Positions 13,901-23,100 of a stretch of 64,000 nucleotides of DNA are shown piece by piece. Numbering within the stretch: the stretch's first letter is position 1; every line of letters starts with the position of its first letter. This stretch comes from Balanoglossus misakiensis. Lineage: Eukaryota > Hemichordata. The translations under genes were made by a program, and so were the position numbers. The stretch is from assembly GCA_040954595.2 (NCBI GenBank), contig CM082598.2, forward strand, positions 4,278,001 through 4,342,000, in the 5' to 3' direction. The notes below the pieces were generated by a model. That model made no database searches. It saw only the letters and a program-made list of their open reading frames with translations, and had not been told where the DNA came from.

Positions 13901-16900
13901 AATCAAACAGAAGAATTGGTCAACTAGCCAAGACTGACCAGACACCAGGCTTTGGCCAGCTACAGAGAGATTGACCGCAATCGGGCAGTGCAAGGCTGGT
14001 CAACCAGTGCACTGGGAGGGTAATGGCTGATGAGAAAGTTTGATTGGCAGAACACCATGCTTTAAGACGGTTTGACCATAGGGTGGTACATAATACTTAC
14101 CCTGTCCCACCTAATTGTTAGTTTTTCACTGTTAAGTGGTGAATTACAGTTGCAGAAATCTGTCTGCACTGCGCAATGTATTTGGCCAGCATCAATTTGT
14201 AACTATGTCAACAAATTGGAAAATGGGATGGTTAATATCAAAGCCCCATTAACAAATGGGTGTCAGTATGAACTAACAATATAAAAAAGAATTATTCATA
14301 CCATGTCTGTACTCTTCCTCGCGGCCTCACCGTCTTTTAAAGTGACATTAAACCCTGTCCGGTTGTCTTGAAGATGGACCGGGCCTTGTCTAAGTGTTCC
14401 AGCACCTGGATTCATCATCTCATGCCCGATGCCCTTTTGGTCAAGTGAAGTCATCGGCTGGTAGGCATTGCTATATCCTTGCATCTGTCCTTTTCCAGGT
14501 ACGGTCAGCTGTGTGCTGTGTTGATTTTTTGACATGCCTCTGATAATCTCTTGCTGTCTTTGTGCCAAGTAGCTGAACTCAACTGCCGATGGATCGCCTG
14601 ATGAAACTGGAACGTGACTTTGTGGGGTTTGGGTGTACGGTGGTTGATTTCCTGCATCTCTACTGAAGGTTCCTAAGTAAGGACCGCTAAGTCGAGACGG
14701 TTGAACTCCTTCAGGGGACGTAATTGCGATCTGGCTCAACCTGTTGCCAGCTGTACCAGAGAGACCTACATCAGAGGTACTGACACCTGCCATTGGCCAA
14801 CTCAAGCCACTTGAGGCTGAGTTGAGCGAATCAGACCTTGGGATACTACCTGAACTGACGTTTAGACCCTTCGCAGGCGGTTCATCTTGACCGCCGTAAA
14901 CCACTCCTTCCAGACTGCTGATCATGTGGTTCAAATTCCGGTACAGGTCTTGATACTTTCTCGCAGTGTCTAGATCCATATTTCCTGCAGTCATGCGCAT
15001 CTCTAGTATTCTTCTGGTCTCCTTTGCAGACTTGAGTTTGGCTTCGTCGCTTTCTTCTGATCGCTCTTCACCTGTCCCTTGGTAACCAAGGAGACTAACT
15101 CCTCTGGGTTGATCTGCAATATCAAGACTTTGCTGAGATGTACCAAAGAGCTGCTTTTGAGTCGGACCTCTCGGTTGTGGGTCTTGAACTCTTCCATCGC
15201 CTGTCTTCAACGAAGATGATGAAAATGGTATCCCGTCATCAAATCCTCTGGGTTTATCAAGACCTCGTTGAGATGTACCAAACAGCTGCTTTTGAGTCTG
15301 ACCTCTAAGTTGTTGGACTTGATCTCTTCCGTTGCCTGTCTTCAATGAAGATGATGAAAATGGTATCCCGTCATCAAATCCTCTGGGTTTATCAAGACCT
15401 CGTTGAGATGTACCAAACAGCTGCTTTTGAGTCTGACCTCTCGGTTGTGGGTCTTGATCTCTTCCGTTGCCTGTCTTCAATGAAGATGATGAAAATGGCA
15501 TCCCGTCATCAAATCCTCTCCCCGAGTCTGACATGTAACCTGGGGGCTGCTGTTTGGTTACACTGTGTGGGACGGGATCAGAACCTGCATCAAAGCCTCT
15601 CTGCCTTTTGCGCTTTCGCTTTTGCCTGCTTTTCTTGGCAGGTTCTAAAGAGGAACCTCCCTGAGTTGACGCAAGAGAAAGACTCTTGGATACCTCGACA
15701 GGCTCCCTCCTTCCCTCTTGAAAATCAGCTCCGGTGTCGTGTTCTGCCTCGCTTGTTTGCGCAGTGAATCTGCTCACTCTGCGTAGTGACTGGGCGGGTT
15801 GCACTGACAGTTCAGAAGCTGGCCACGAAGGTAAGGTACCTTCGGATGGCCAAGAAGAGGAGGGACTCTCAGCTGGCCATAAGGGCTGTGATGGATCATG
15901 CAGCCGACTGGAAACACCCCTGGATGTAGAGAGAGGCTTGTGAGAAGATGAGGAACGCTTTGCTTGTTTCTGTGCCTGCAGATCCAGCATGAGACTTGGA
16001 CTGAATAAACCCTTGCCAGACTTTGACTGGGGAAGGTTTGAGAAAGACTCTGTCTGTGTTTGTGTAGGAGACCACATTTCAGAGCTGTACTTTTGAGGCT
16101 TAGGACTGAATAAAGCTTTGTCGGAATCTGATTGAGGACGTTTTGAGAAAGACTCTGCCTGTGTTTGGGTGCGTGGCCACATCTCGGAGCTGTACTTTTG
16201 AAACTTAGGGCTGAATAAAGCTTTGTCGGAATCTGATTGAGGAAGGTTTGAGAAAGACTCTGTCTGTGTTTGTGTGCGTGGCCACATCTCGGAGCTGTAC
16301 TGTTGGGCCTGAGGACTAGTATATCTGGACACGTGCCAAGATAGCGGTTTCTCAGAGTCAGAACTCCGCGCCCCGGGAGACAACCATGCCGGTACCTCTT
16401 TGGATGCCATGGCCAACCGACTCTGGGGATAGCGGTCATCAGGAATTGACAGTGGTGATGACCACCGGCTGCCAGTATTCCGCGGTGGCGACGGTTCTCT
16501 TTGTTGTTTTTCGTAAGTTTCGTTGAACTGTTGCTGCATCATGCTCATCAAATGCTGCAACTGATCGGGCGCTAGCTGTTTCCCTTCCCGTTTATTCTTA
16601 GCCATGATGTCAATCAGCTGCTGGCCGAAGTCCTTTGAGAGCTCCTTGACATCTTTGCTGAGAGTCTGAAAACCACCATCAGTACTTTTCATCCCCCTTG
16701 TCTTCTCAGCTTCTGACATCTTCCACTGGGGTTTCGCGATTACATCAGTGGATATTTGGCTTTGCTGGAATCGTCCGATTTTTCTCGACTTTTGCCCGTA
16801 GTCTGGTTGCAAATCATGGAAACCCTTCTGTACACGTACTCCCCTGCTGACGTCTTCAGGTGCGAGGTTCGAATTTTCTGCTGATTTTCTGCCATCAGTA

Positions 16901-18963
16901 CTTTTCATCCCCCTTGTCTTCTCAGCTTCTGACGTCTTCCACTGGGGTTTCGCGATTACATCGGTGGACATTTGGCTTTGCTGGAATCTTGCGATTTTTC
17001 TAGATTTCTGACCGTAGTCTGGTTGCAAATCACGGAAACCCTCCTGTACATGTACTCCCCTGCTGACGTCTTCAGCTGCGAGGTGCGAATTTTCTGCTGA
17101 AGTGTCCCATTTTGTTTTGCGCTTCTTTCGCCTTTCAACCTCTGCAGACAAGTTTCGAATTTGACTTGAATTCATACTAACGCCACTCCACTGGGCATAC
17201 ATATCTGGAATAACACAAGGCAACAGAGAAAATTACAGATTTCAAAAGGTAATGTGTGGCACACTTGATCTGCTATTGATACATGTACACGTACTTATTA
17301 TACATGCACATGTACTTATAGATTGATGAAAACAGTCAAACCTCTGACTATATTGGCCAGTCTATGGAGTCAAACTGGACTCTATAGACAGATGGCTTTT
17401 ATAGACAGGTTGGTTCTTTTAATGCATCTGTTAATTCCACACAGACTGTAAAAAGTGGCCACTATAGAAAAGATATAGATGATCGGAGGAAATAAGTGAG
17501 TGCATACACACAATAACTGTCATTGCTAACAGCTAGCTGCACACACACTCAGAAGCACACACACAAATGGATGGGGACTTTCGTGTTCCGAGACCCTTCC
17601 CATCCCCCCGTTTGCTCGCAACAGAAGAACTGATCATTTCCTTAGAATGAACATATCCTTATGGTGTGATCACTTCCTGAGACATATTATTATGATCAGA
17701 AAGTGGAAATTTGGTGGGGGTCACCCTGTTTTGGAATTGGGTGATGGGGAGGGGGGTAACCTTGCTTTAGAAATACTGAATGAGGGACTAAAATTGCTTT
17801 TGAGTAAAAAAAAAATGCAGTTTAGAGCTCTATATATTACACCCTATTCATTCGCTAAAGTTTGTGAAAGTTGGCATGGGGGGGGGGGGGGTCACTCACT
17901 TTTCAATTTCCAATGGGGGGGGGGGGGGAAGTCGCCCACTTTTTGATACCCACAAAATAGAATCCACAACCCCCCCCCCCCTCCAGTTGAGGAAACAGAC
18001 CAGTCCCTGACCCTTACTTCCTAGGATGGGAACAGGAGATTGTCTTATTTCCGGCTTCTTATTTTAATAGAGGTAAACACTGCCGCATATGAGAGAAACT
18101 AGCTGAGCAAAAGTCATTCAAGGAACTTTGCCGAGCTAATTTTCCTTATGTGCAGTTGTCATTAGTAAATTTCCCCTCTTATGTGCAGCACCCTTTACCC
18201 CTTCGCCACAATGGTTTGGTCCCATTGTTTGTTATGGTGAGGGTGGGCCTTTTATACAGGGGAACAGGGGTGAAAAGGTTAAAGGTTAAACTCCAAAAAA
18301 CTGGGCCAATGCTAATTTGGCACTCAAAGGCTGAAAAAATTGTCTTCTATGTATGAAATGTTCTACCTTTGAAAAATATGTTCATGTTTATTTCTTCATT
18401 AAAAGTAAATTTGAACGACATGTAAGCAAATATGCACGGCGCATGTGCCTGGTATTGTTCACACACAGGGGGTCCAACCTCGTCCAAGTTCAAACGCAGC
18501 CCAACCTCAGTCATGTCAGTGCAACCACGGTGGAGTGACCGTGGTGCATCTCAGCTCAGCCTCAGTGCATCGACCCGACTCCGAGCCTGGTCTGTTGCAC
18601 GGCTAAGGACTAGCTCGAGGTTTTGCCTGACAGAGTGTCGGGACGGCAAAACTACAAAACCATGTCTTGTCTGCAGCTGATTTTGCCGTCAACAGTATAC
18701 CAGGCAAAACCTCGAGCTACTGTGTTGTTTCTGCGCTGTAGTCTGCAGCGTACTCCGTATGTCAAGTCAACGATGCGCGACGAACGCCCCCAAAACAAAC
18801 CTCTACTCACATGTAGAATACTTTGAACGATCTCGAATCAATACCCCTATCATTTGTGCATACACCAATATACAGTACCTCTTTCTCCCCTGGCTTGGTC
18901 GCCGATTTGCGTCAAAAATTCGGAATACGCATCGTCGAGAGAAGAACCCCTGGGCGACGCCAT
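1921..18963 (-). CDS. Large multi-finger matrin/U1-type (zf-met) zinc finger protein, 25 exons, ~2314 aa
   Basis: Exons (minus): 18963-18879, 17204-14302, 13592-13377, 12901-12734, 12408-12316, 12161-12066, 11596-11483, 11118-11053, 10682-10626, 10474-10373, 10192-10103, 9811-9686, 9464-9363, 8820-8698, 8448-8362, 8217-8065, 7422-7378, 7149-7060, 6829-6701, 6351-6262, 5731-5609, 4887-4801, 4374-2775, 2610-2495, 2004-1921. They sum to 6945 nt with consistent phases. Exon 2 (residues ~29-996) is low-complexity with three sets of tandem peptide repeats, basic NLS-like stretches near 54-61 and ~545-560, and a likely coiled coil near 735-790. Eleven C-x2-C ... H-x5-H fingers follow from residue 1057; most have 12 residues between Cys and His (e.g. 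CEVC ... HLAGKKH). Exon 23 is acidic with ~30-residue repeats; the last exon is basic. Such fingers bind dsRNA or other nucleic acid in ZNF346/ZMAT proteins, so a nuclear RNA- or DNA-binding role is inferred. A ZNF318/ZMAT relationship is possible but unproven. Confidence 0.82.
2231..2388 (+). repeat. Dispersed ~158-bp repeat, copy 1
   Basis: AATGAACAAAGCAGCCAACA through CGACCATACCTTCCCTTT, matched by 51984-52141. Intron 24 of the zinc finger gene. Class unknown. Confidence 0.65.
4504..4619 (+). repeat. 27-bp tandem repeat, ~4 copies
   Basis: Unit CATTTAAACTCTAAAATTAATTTTCAC. It lies in intron 22 of the zinc finger gene. The short open frame across it is a by-product of the 27-bp period. Confidence 0.85.
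4922..5114. mobile_element. MITE family P4 (AGGTATACGGTCACCT termini), copy 1
   Basis: 193 bp with TTAA at each end and inverted termini AGGTATACGGTCACCT / AGGTGACTGTATACCT. Intron 21 of the zinc finger gene. Confidence 0.8.
7186..7215 (+). repeat. (ATGT)n microsatellite
   Basis: About seven ATGT units followed by ACGTACATGTACATAC; intron 17 of the zinc finger gene. Confidence 0.85.
7821..8013. mobile_element. MITE family P4, copy 2 (inverted relative to copy 1)
   Basis: The same 193-bp element in opposite orientation, TTAA-flanked, in intron 16 of the zinc finger gene. The internal sequence matches the reverse complement of the 4922 copy. Confidence 0.8.
8953..9160 (+). repeat. ~84-bp tandem repeat, about 2.5 copies
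   Basis: Units begin TTGTGTCCAGAAG(G/A)TATG and share ATGTACCACTTGA and GACATTAGAGC. Intron 13 of the zinc finger gene. Confidence 0.75.
10731..10950 (+). repeat. GA/GGGA-rich purine tract
   Basis: About 220 bp of almost pure purine on the plus strand (GGGAGG, AGAGAG, GGGGAG), in intron 8 of the zinc finger gene. Pyrimidine-rich on the transcribed strand. No protein meaning. Confidence 0.8.
11237..11448. mobile_element. MITE family P2 (TACTGTAAAACACTTTATTTTC termini), copy 1
   Basis: It begins TACTGTAAAACACTTTATTT and ends with the inverted ...AAAGTGTTTTACAGTA. It is rich in CGCG-containing AT stretches (CGCGAAAATAAAG). Intron 7 of the zinc finger gene. TA target duplication is likely (Tc1/mariner-like, inferred). 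Confidence 0.8.
11662..11882. mobile_element. MITE family P2, copy 2
   Basis: Same termini, slightly diverged, in intron 6 of the zinc finger gene. Confidence 0.75.
12488..12699. mobile_element. MITE family P2, copy 3
   Basis: Complete copy in intron 4 of the zinc finger gene; its right end lies only ~35 bp from exon 12901-12734. Confidence 0.8.
12941..13265. mobile_element. Palindromic MITE, family P1, copy 2
   Basis: Same AGGGACAAAG termini and TTAA flanks, within intron 3 of the zinc finger gene, between exons 13592-13377 and 12901-12734. Both arms are present. Confidence 0.85.
13665..13867. mobile_element. Palindromic MITE, family P1, half copy
   Basis: It starts at TTAA with AGAGACAAAGCCTCTCTCTC and runs through the left arm and the central ATTCATTTTGG, then stops. 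The right arm is missing. It lies in intron 2 of the zinc finger gene. Confidence 0.8.
17335..17465. mobile_element. Pogo/Tigger-like non-autonomous element fragment (family P5)
   Basis: GTCAAACCTCTGACTATATTGGCCAGTC and later CTATAGACAGGTTGG resemble CAGT(C/A)AAACCTG-type pogo termini. Intron 1 of the zinc finger gene. Confidence 0.45.
18189..18287. mobile_element. Small palindromic MITE family P3, diverged copy
   Basis: Contains ACAATGGTTTGGTCCCATTG and ends AGGGGTGAAAAGGTTAAAGG; intron 1 of the zinc finger gene. Confidence 0.6.
18612..18718. repeat. Nested inverted repeat (hairpin) of 107 bp
   Basis: An 18-bp perfect arm AGCTCGAGGTTTTGCCTG (18612-18629) pairs with 18701-18718. An inner 10-bp arm GACGGCAAAA (18642-18651) pairs with TTTTGCCGTC (18681-18690). 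Intron 1 of the zinc finger gene, ~160 bp from exon 1. Confidence 0.75.
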
Positions 18964-18966
18964 CTT
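18955..18966 (-). promoter_or_regulatory. YY1-like motif spanning the start codon of the zinc finger gene
   Basis: On the minus strand the start codon lies inside AAGATGGCG, the classic YY1 core. In many animal genes this core sits just downstream of the transcription start and can include the ATG. It supports 18963 as the true start. The function is inferred from the motif only. Confidence 0.4.
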
Positions 18967-19002
18967 GGTTGTTGATATGTTAATAATTTGCTTCCTCCAA
19001 TG

Positions 19003-19026
19003 TCGGGGGGGGGGGGGGGGGGGGGT
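19003..19026 (+). repeat. Poly-G tract upstream of the zinc finger gene
   Basis: A run of over 20 G, just outside the start of exon 1 at 18963. Similar shorter G or C runs occur at 5432, 10338, 17878, 17917 and 28744. Confidence 0.85.
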
Positions 19027-19796
19027 GTGCACACCCATACCCCAGAATGTATTGTATGTTTATTAATTTTACCCCCTAACAGACAACTGTAAAACTGATC
19101 TGAAACATTTGCCCCTTTCAATAGCACTCACAGAAAACTACAGCAGCATAATTATTTGGCAAGATATCCCTTTTATTGCATACATAATATATTTACAATG
19201 CCGTCATGGAACTTATCCTACCTACTGTAGAAGTATCAATTAATTTTTGTTATCAGATTATGTGGAGATTATAACCAATTCTTATTTCCATTATTTCCAT
19301 CTGGTTATCTGCTGTATAATGAAAATTAGATGTAGAGTATGGTGAGGTCTGTACTATGAAGTGCTCAGCAGGTCATCATCTGAAGATGTATGTATGTGTG
19401 TGTGCTATCCCCAAACCCCTTAATGTTGTTCTTTACCTCTCAACTGAACGGTATTTTTCAATGTGAAAATCAGCCAAATCTGCCTCAAATTTAAAGAAGT
19501 GATGACAACATAAGAAGTCAACTTTACAGTAATAAATGTTACTGTTTATTCAAAACTCTCACTGCTTGAAAACTTATGCATTAAAACTCCAACATTCATG
19601 TTGCTAAGGTCCAACCATGCTGTGATATCAGTCCCTAATGATTAGATTGGATCATGTCCACAGTGACCTGCAGCTTTTAAAAAGACAATAGCAACTCATG
19701 ATCTAATCATCTTTTTCTATGTTACATTATATTAAATCCAACTATAATTTCAACAAAATTCATGCTTTCATTGATCTGAGGTCCATACAAAGGTTC

Positions 19797-19937
19797 CCAA
19801 CAAAATGCGAAAATAAAGTTTTTCGGAGATAACAATGTAGTGGAATACGAGAACGTGAAAATTATCATCGCGTAACAGTTGCCTCTTTTGATATCATGAA
19901 AATTTCCTGTTGTGAAAATTTCCCGTTTTACAGTACA
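19797..19937. mobile_element. MITE family P2-related fragment
   Basis: Diverged piece ending ...TTTCCCGTTTTACAGTA, in the region 3' of TSG101. Confidence 0.5.
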
Positions 19938-20006
19938 ACTGTGACGTTTAAGACTTGGATACAGAAACAGAGCTTGAGTTCTTTTGGGAACGTTTGCCAA
20001 ATAGCT

Positions 20007-20100
20007 TTAACCCCTACACCACCATGGTTTGGTCAAACTCCATTGTTCTCAGTGGCAATGCTGGACCTCTATACAGGGAAATGGGGGGTGAAAGGGTTCA
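20007..20100. mobile_element. Small palindromic MITE family P3 at the TSG101 stop codon
   Basis: About 94 bp, from TTAACCCCTACACCACC to GGGGTGAAAGGGTTCAA, with the family core ATGGTTTGGTCAAA...GGACCTCTA. The TSG101 TGA (20098-20100 on the minus strand) falls on the element's end. Confidence 0.75.
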
Positions 20101-23100
20101 ATTTGCTGCAATTTCACTGAGTCCGGCCTTCTGCCTTGCTTTCTGCATCAACGCTCGACAGATGAATTGTCTTCTGGACAGATCTCGTACATGCTGAACA
20201 AAAATAAAAAAACAGAGAAATTTAATTCTGAATCCTGATAAAGTATGAATGTCCCAACATGAGGAGACTTCTGCAGGGGCTCTCTCTCTGAACCATGTAT
20301 ATTTAGGTTAACGGGACATCAGCTGTAACTTGTGCCAACATGTAATAGGGGTGACTCCCCCGGGCCCTGTCTCGAAGAAACACTGTGTTTATTGTACATC
20401 CTCACACTTACTTTAAGAAATTCCTCCACTCCTATAACGCCTTTCCTGAGCGCTTCTCCCAGATAGTAGATGGTGTCTTCGATTGCATTTTCTTCAGCGA
20501 AGAGGTTCAGTAATCTGTGGTTGAAATAAAGCAATACTCATTACAGGCCTTAGATTTTATGATGCACAGTTGAAATGTATTGTAAACTGGGTTCACCCAG
20601 AGTAGAACAAGAAACTGTAGTTAGTACATGGAAGAAAAATACTGACAAAATAACCAAAAGTTACTGGGGCTTTAACAGAGAGTACAATCAAACCTGTATA
20701 CAGTGGCCAGTCAAGGGACTTCCTAAACTGGCCTTTATAGACAGATGGCCTCTATAGACAGGTCAATTAATGCACATGTATATTGCACAGGAACTGTAAC
20801 ATAGTGGCCACTATATAGAGGTGACCACTATATAGGGGTGGCCACTAACAGGGGTTTTACTGTACATGTAAATTGCACAGGTACTGTAACATAGTGGCCA
20901 CTGTATTGAAGTGGCCACTAACACAGTTTGACTGTGTGTTGTACGCACTAGTACGGGGCTGAGGGGAGCCGTAACATATTGGCGAGGTAGGGCTTGTACC
21001 CTCAACCCAACCCCCTCCCCATACTTACTGTTTATAGAGGGGTGCAGTGGGAACAACAGCATCATCGATGTTGATTTCTTCCTGGTCTTCCATTTTCGTC
21101 AAAACCTTCTGGATCTCTTCGTCTTTCTCTTTCAGTAATCTGATGTTCTTTTGCACTTCATTCTGCGGGGGTAAAGAAATGTGTGAATTGTGAGTAGGCA
21201 TCATAGTCCAGTGGTTAGAGCATTGGACTCATAAGCCCAGGCATGGCTGTGGTGTTGTGTTCTTTTGGCAAGGCACTTTACTTCTCATTGCTTCTCCCCA
21301 CCCAGGAGTAATGGGTACCTGGTAGGACAGAGATTGCAATGTGTGTGTTTAGCTCTACTGTGCTTATGGCTGCACATGTGAGCTGTTGTTTTGCTCCCCG
21401 GGGAGTTGAATGGAATTAAACTAGGTCCGATGACCAGGGAAATAAATGTAAAGCACATTGAGATGTATATGTTATGCGCTATATAAGAAATCAATATTAC
21501 ATTATAATAACATGATAGGAAGTTTTGAAGAGACATGGAAACTTTGAAAGACTGTTTCAGGGTGAAAAATTTCAAGGGAAAACTTGCCTGTTCCTGGTCC
21601 AGTTTCTGTATCATTTCTTCCAACGTTCGTTGGCCCTTCTTCAGTTTCTCTTGAGTGGAATTCAACACATCCATTTCAGCCTGTGGGCAAAGTAAAGGCA
21701 ATATCAACAAAATAGCATCAACGACACTGTGCTCCCGTTGTCTTATCTGCCCACACACACACACACGCACACACACACACATGTAGACAAACATTGCCTC
21801 ATGTACTATGTAGCCCTTCTCCCAACATACAGCAAGACATACAGATTGGTTCAAACTGGTAGAACTCCAACACTTACACAAAATACTGCCATCTTTCACC
21901 CTTTCACCCCCAATTCCCTCTATAGAGCTCCAACTTTACCATAGAAAACAATGGATTTGGACCAAACCATTGCAGTGAGAGGGATAATAACCACACCCAA
22001 ACTCACCTGTGCCTGTTCAAATGTCTCTTTCATACGCCTCTTCAGTTTATCCTCTACAGCTGATATTAGTGACACTTTGATCTGTTCGTCAGAAATCGAC
22101 GACTGGTGTGACACTGGTGCATGGCCTCCTACTGTGCCTACAATGTCACACAAAAGATAAAAAAAAAAGAAAAATTACAAACATAAGCAACAAATTACAA
22201 AGTTACAGGCACTTTTTTAAGAAGAATCAGTATTGTTTTTATTTTGTTCTTTTTCTCGGATACATAATTTCACAATCACATATGAACTTCCATTTGTCAA
22301 AACATGAGTAAAATCCACCAAATTAAAATTCCATCCACCATGAAATTTTTAGTACACACCTATGCACCAAAAACTATCTAAGGTAGCGAGAATTGCATAC
22401 TAATACACATTTTCAACTAGTTTTGTAACTTTTCTATAAAAAACCCTCAAATGTTGTAACTACTGGTTGTGTCAGATATGCATTAAAGGGACAAAATCTC
22501 TCTCTCGCTGGCCTTTTTCCATTAATTATGTTTGATACAAGACGCCGTTTATGTTATTCTACACTACATGTGGATATATGGTAAATCAACATTCGACCAC
22601 ACACAACTTCCATCTCGTTTGTATGATATGAGAGTAAAAACTCGCCCAAAATGAATAAATGGTAAAGAACAATTATTCATTTTGGCGAGTTTTTTCACTC
22701 TCCTGTCTATAAGAGGGATGGAAGTTGTGTGTGGTTGAACGTTCATTCACTATATATCAACATGTAGAATAACAAACGTTGTCTCTTATTAAATATAATT
22801 AATGGAAAAAGGGCAGCGAGAGAGAGACTTTGTCCCTTTAATAGTTTCGTCTAGCTGACTTACCTGTATGCGCAGTTGATGTTGGATAATTCGATCCTGG
22901 ATAAGGAGGCTGGGTGCCGGCCTGGTTGTATGCAGGGTACTGGGAGCTGGGATAACTGGATGTGGGATAGGGTGTATATCCCTGAGCTGTTGAGCTTGGC
23001 GGGTAGGGGGGATTGGATTGTTGATACCCCATATTGGAGGAGGGGTACCCTGCGGCCCCCGGCATCGGCATATAGGGGTCTGAAAACAGAGTAGCATAAC

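Larger units (their letters stand above)
18964..20097. other. Intergenic region between zinc finger gene start and TSG101 end
   Basis: Both genes are on the minus strand, so this contains the zinc finger promoter and the TSG101 3' UTR. A poly-G tract, a P2-related fragment and the P3 element at the TSG101 stop lie here. No further exon was recognised. Confidence 0.5.

Noticed and set aside
21193-21265. Possible tRNA-Met gene
   Set aside because: Only the 5' half resembles a tRNA; no proper T-arm or acceptor stem follows, and the sequence runs into a SINE body.
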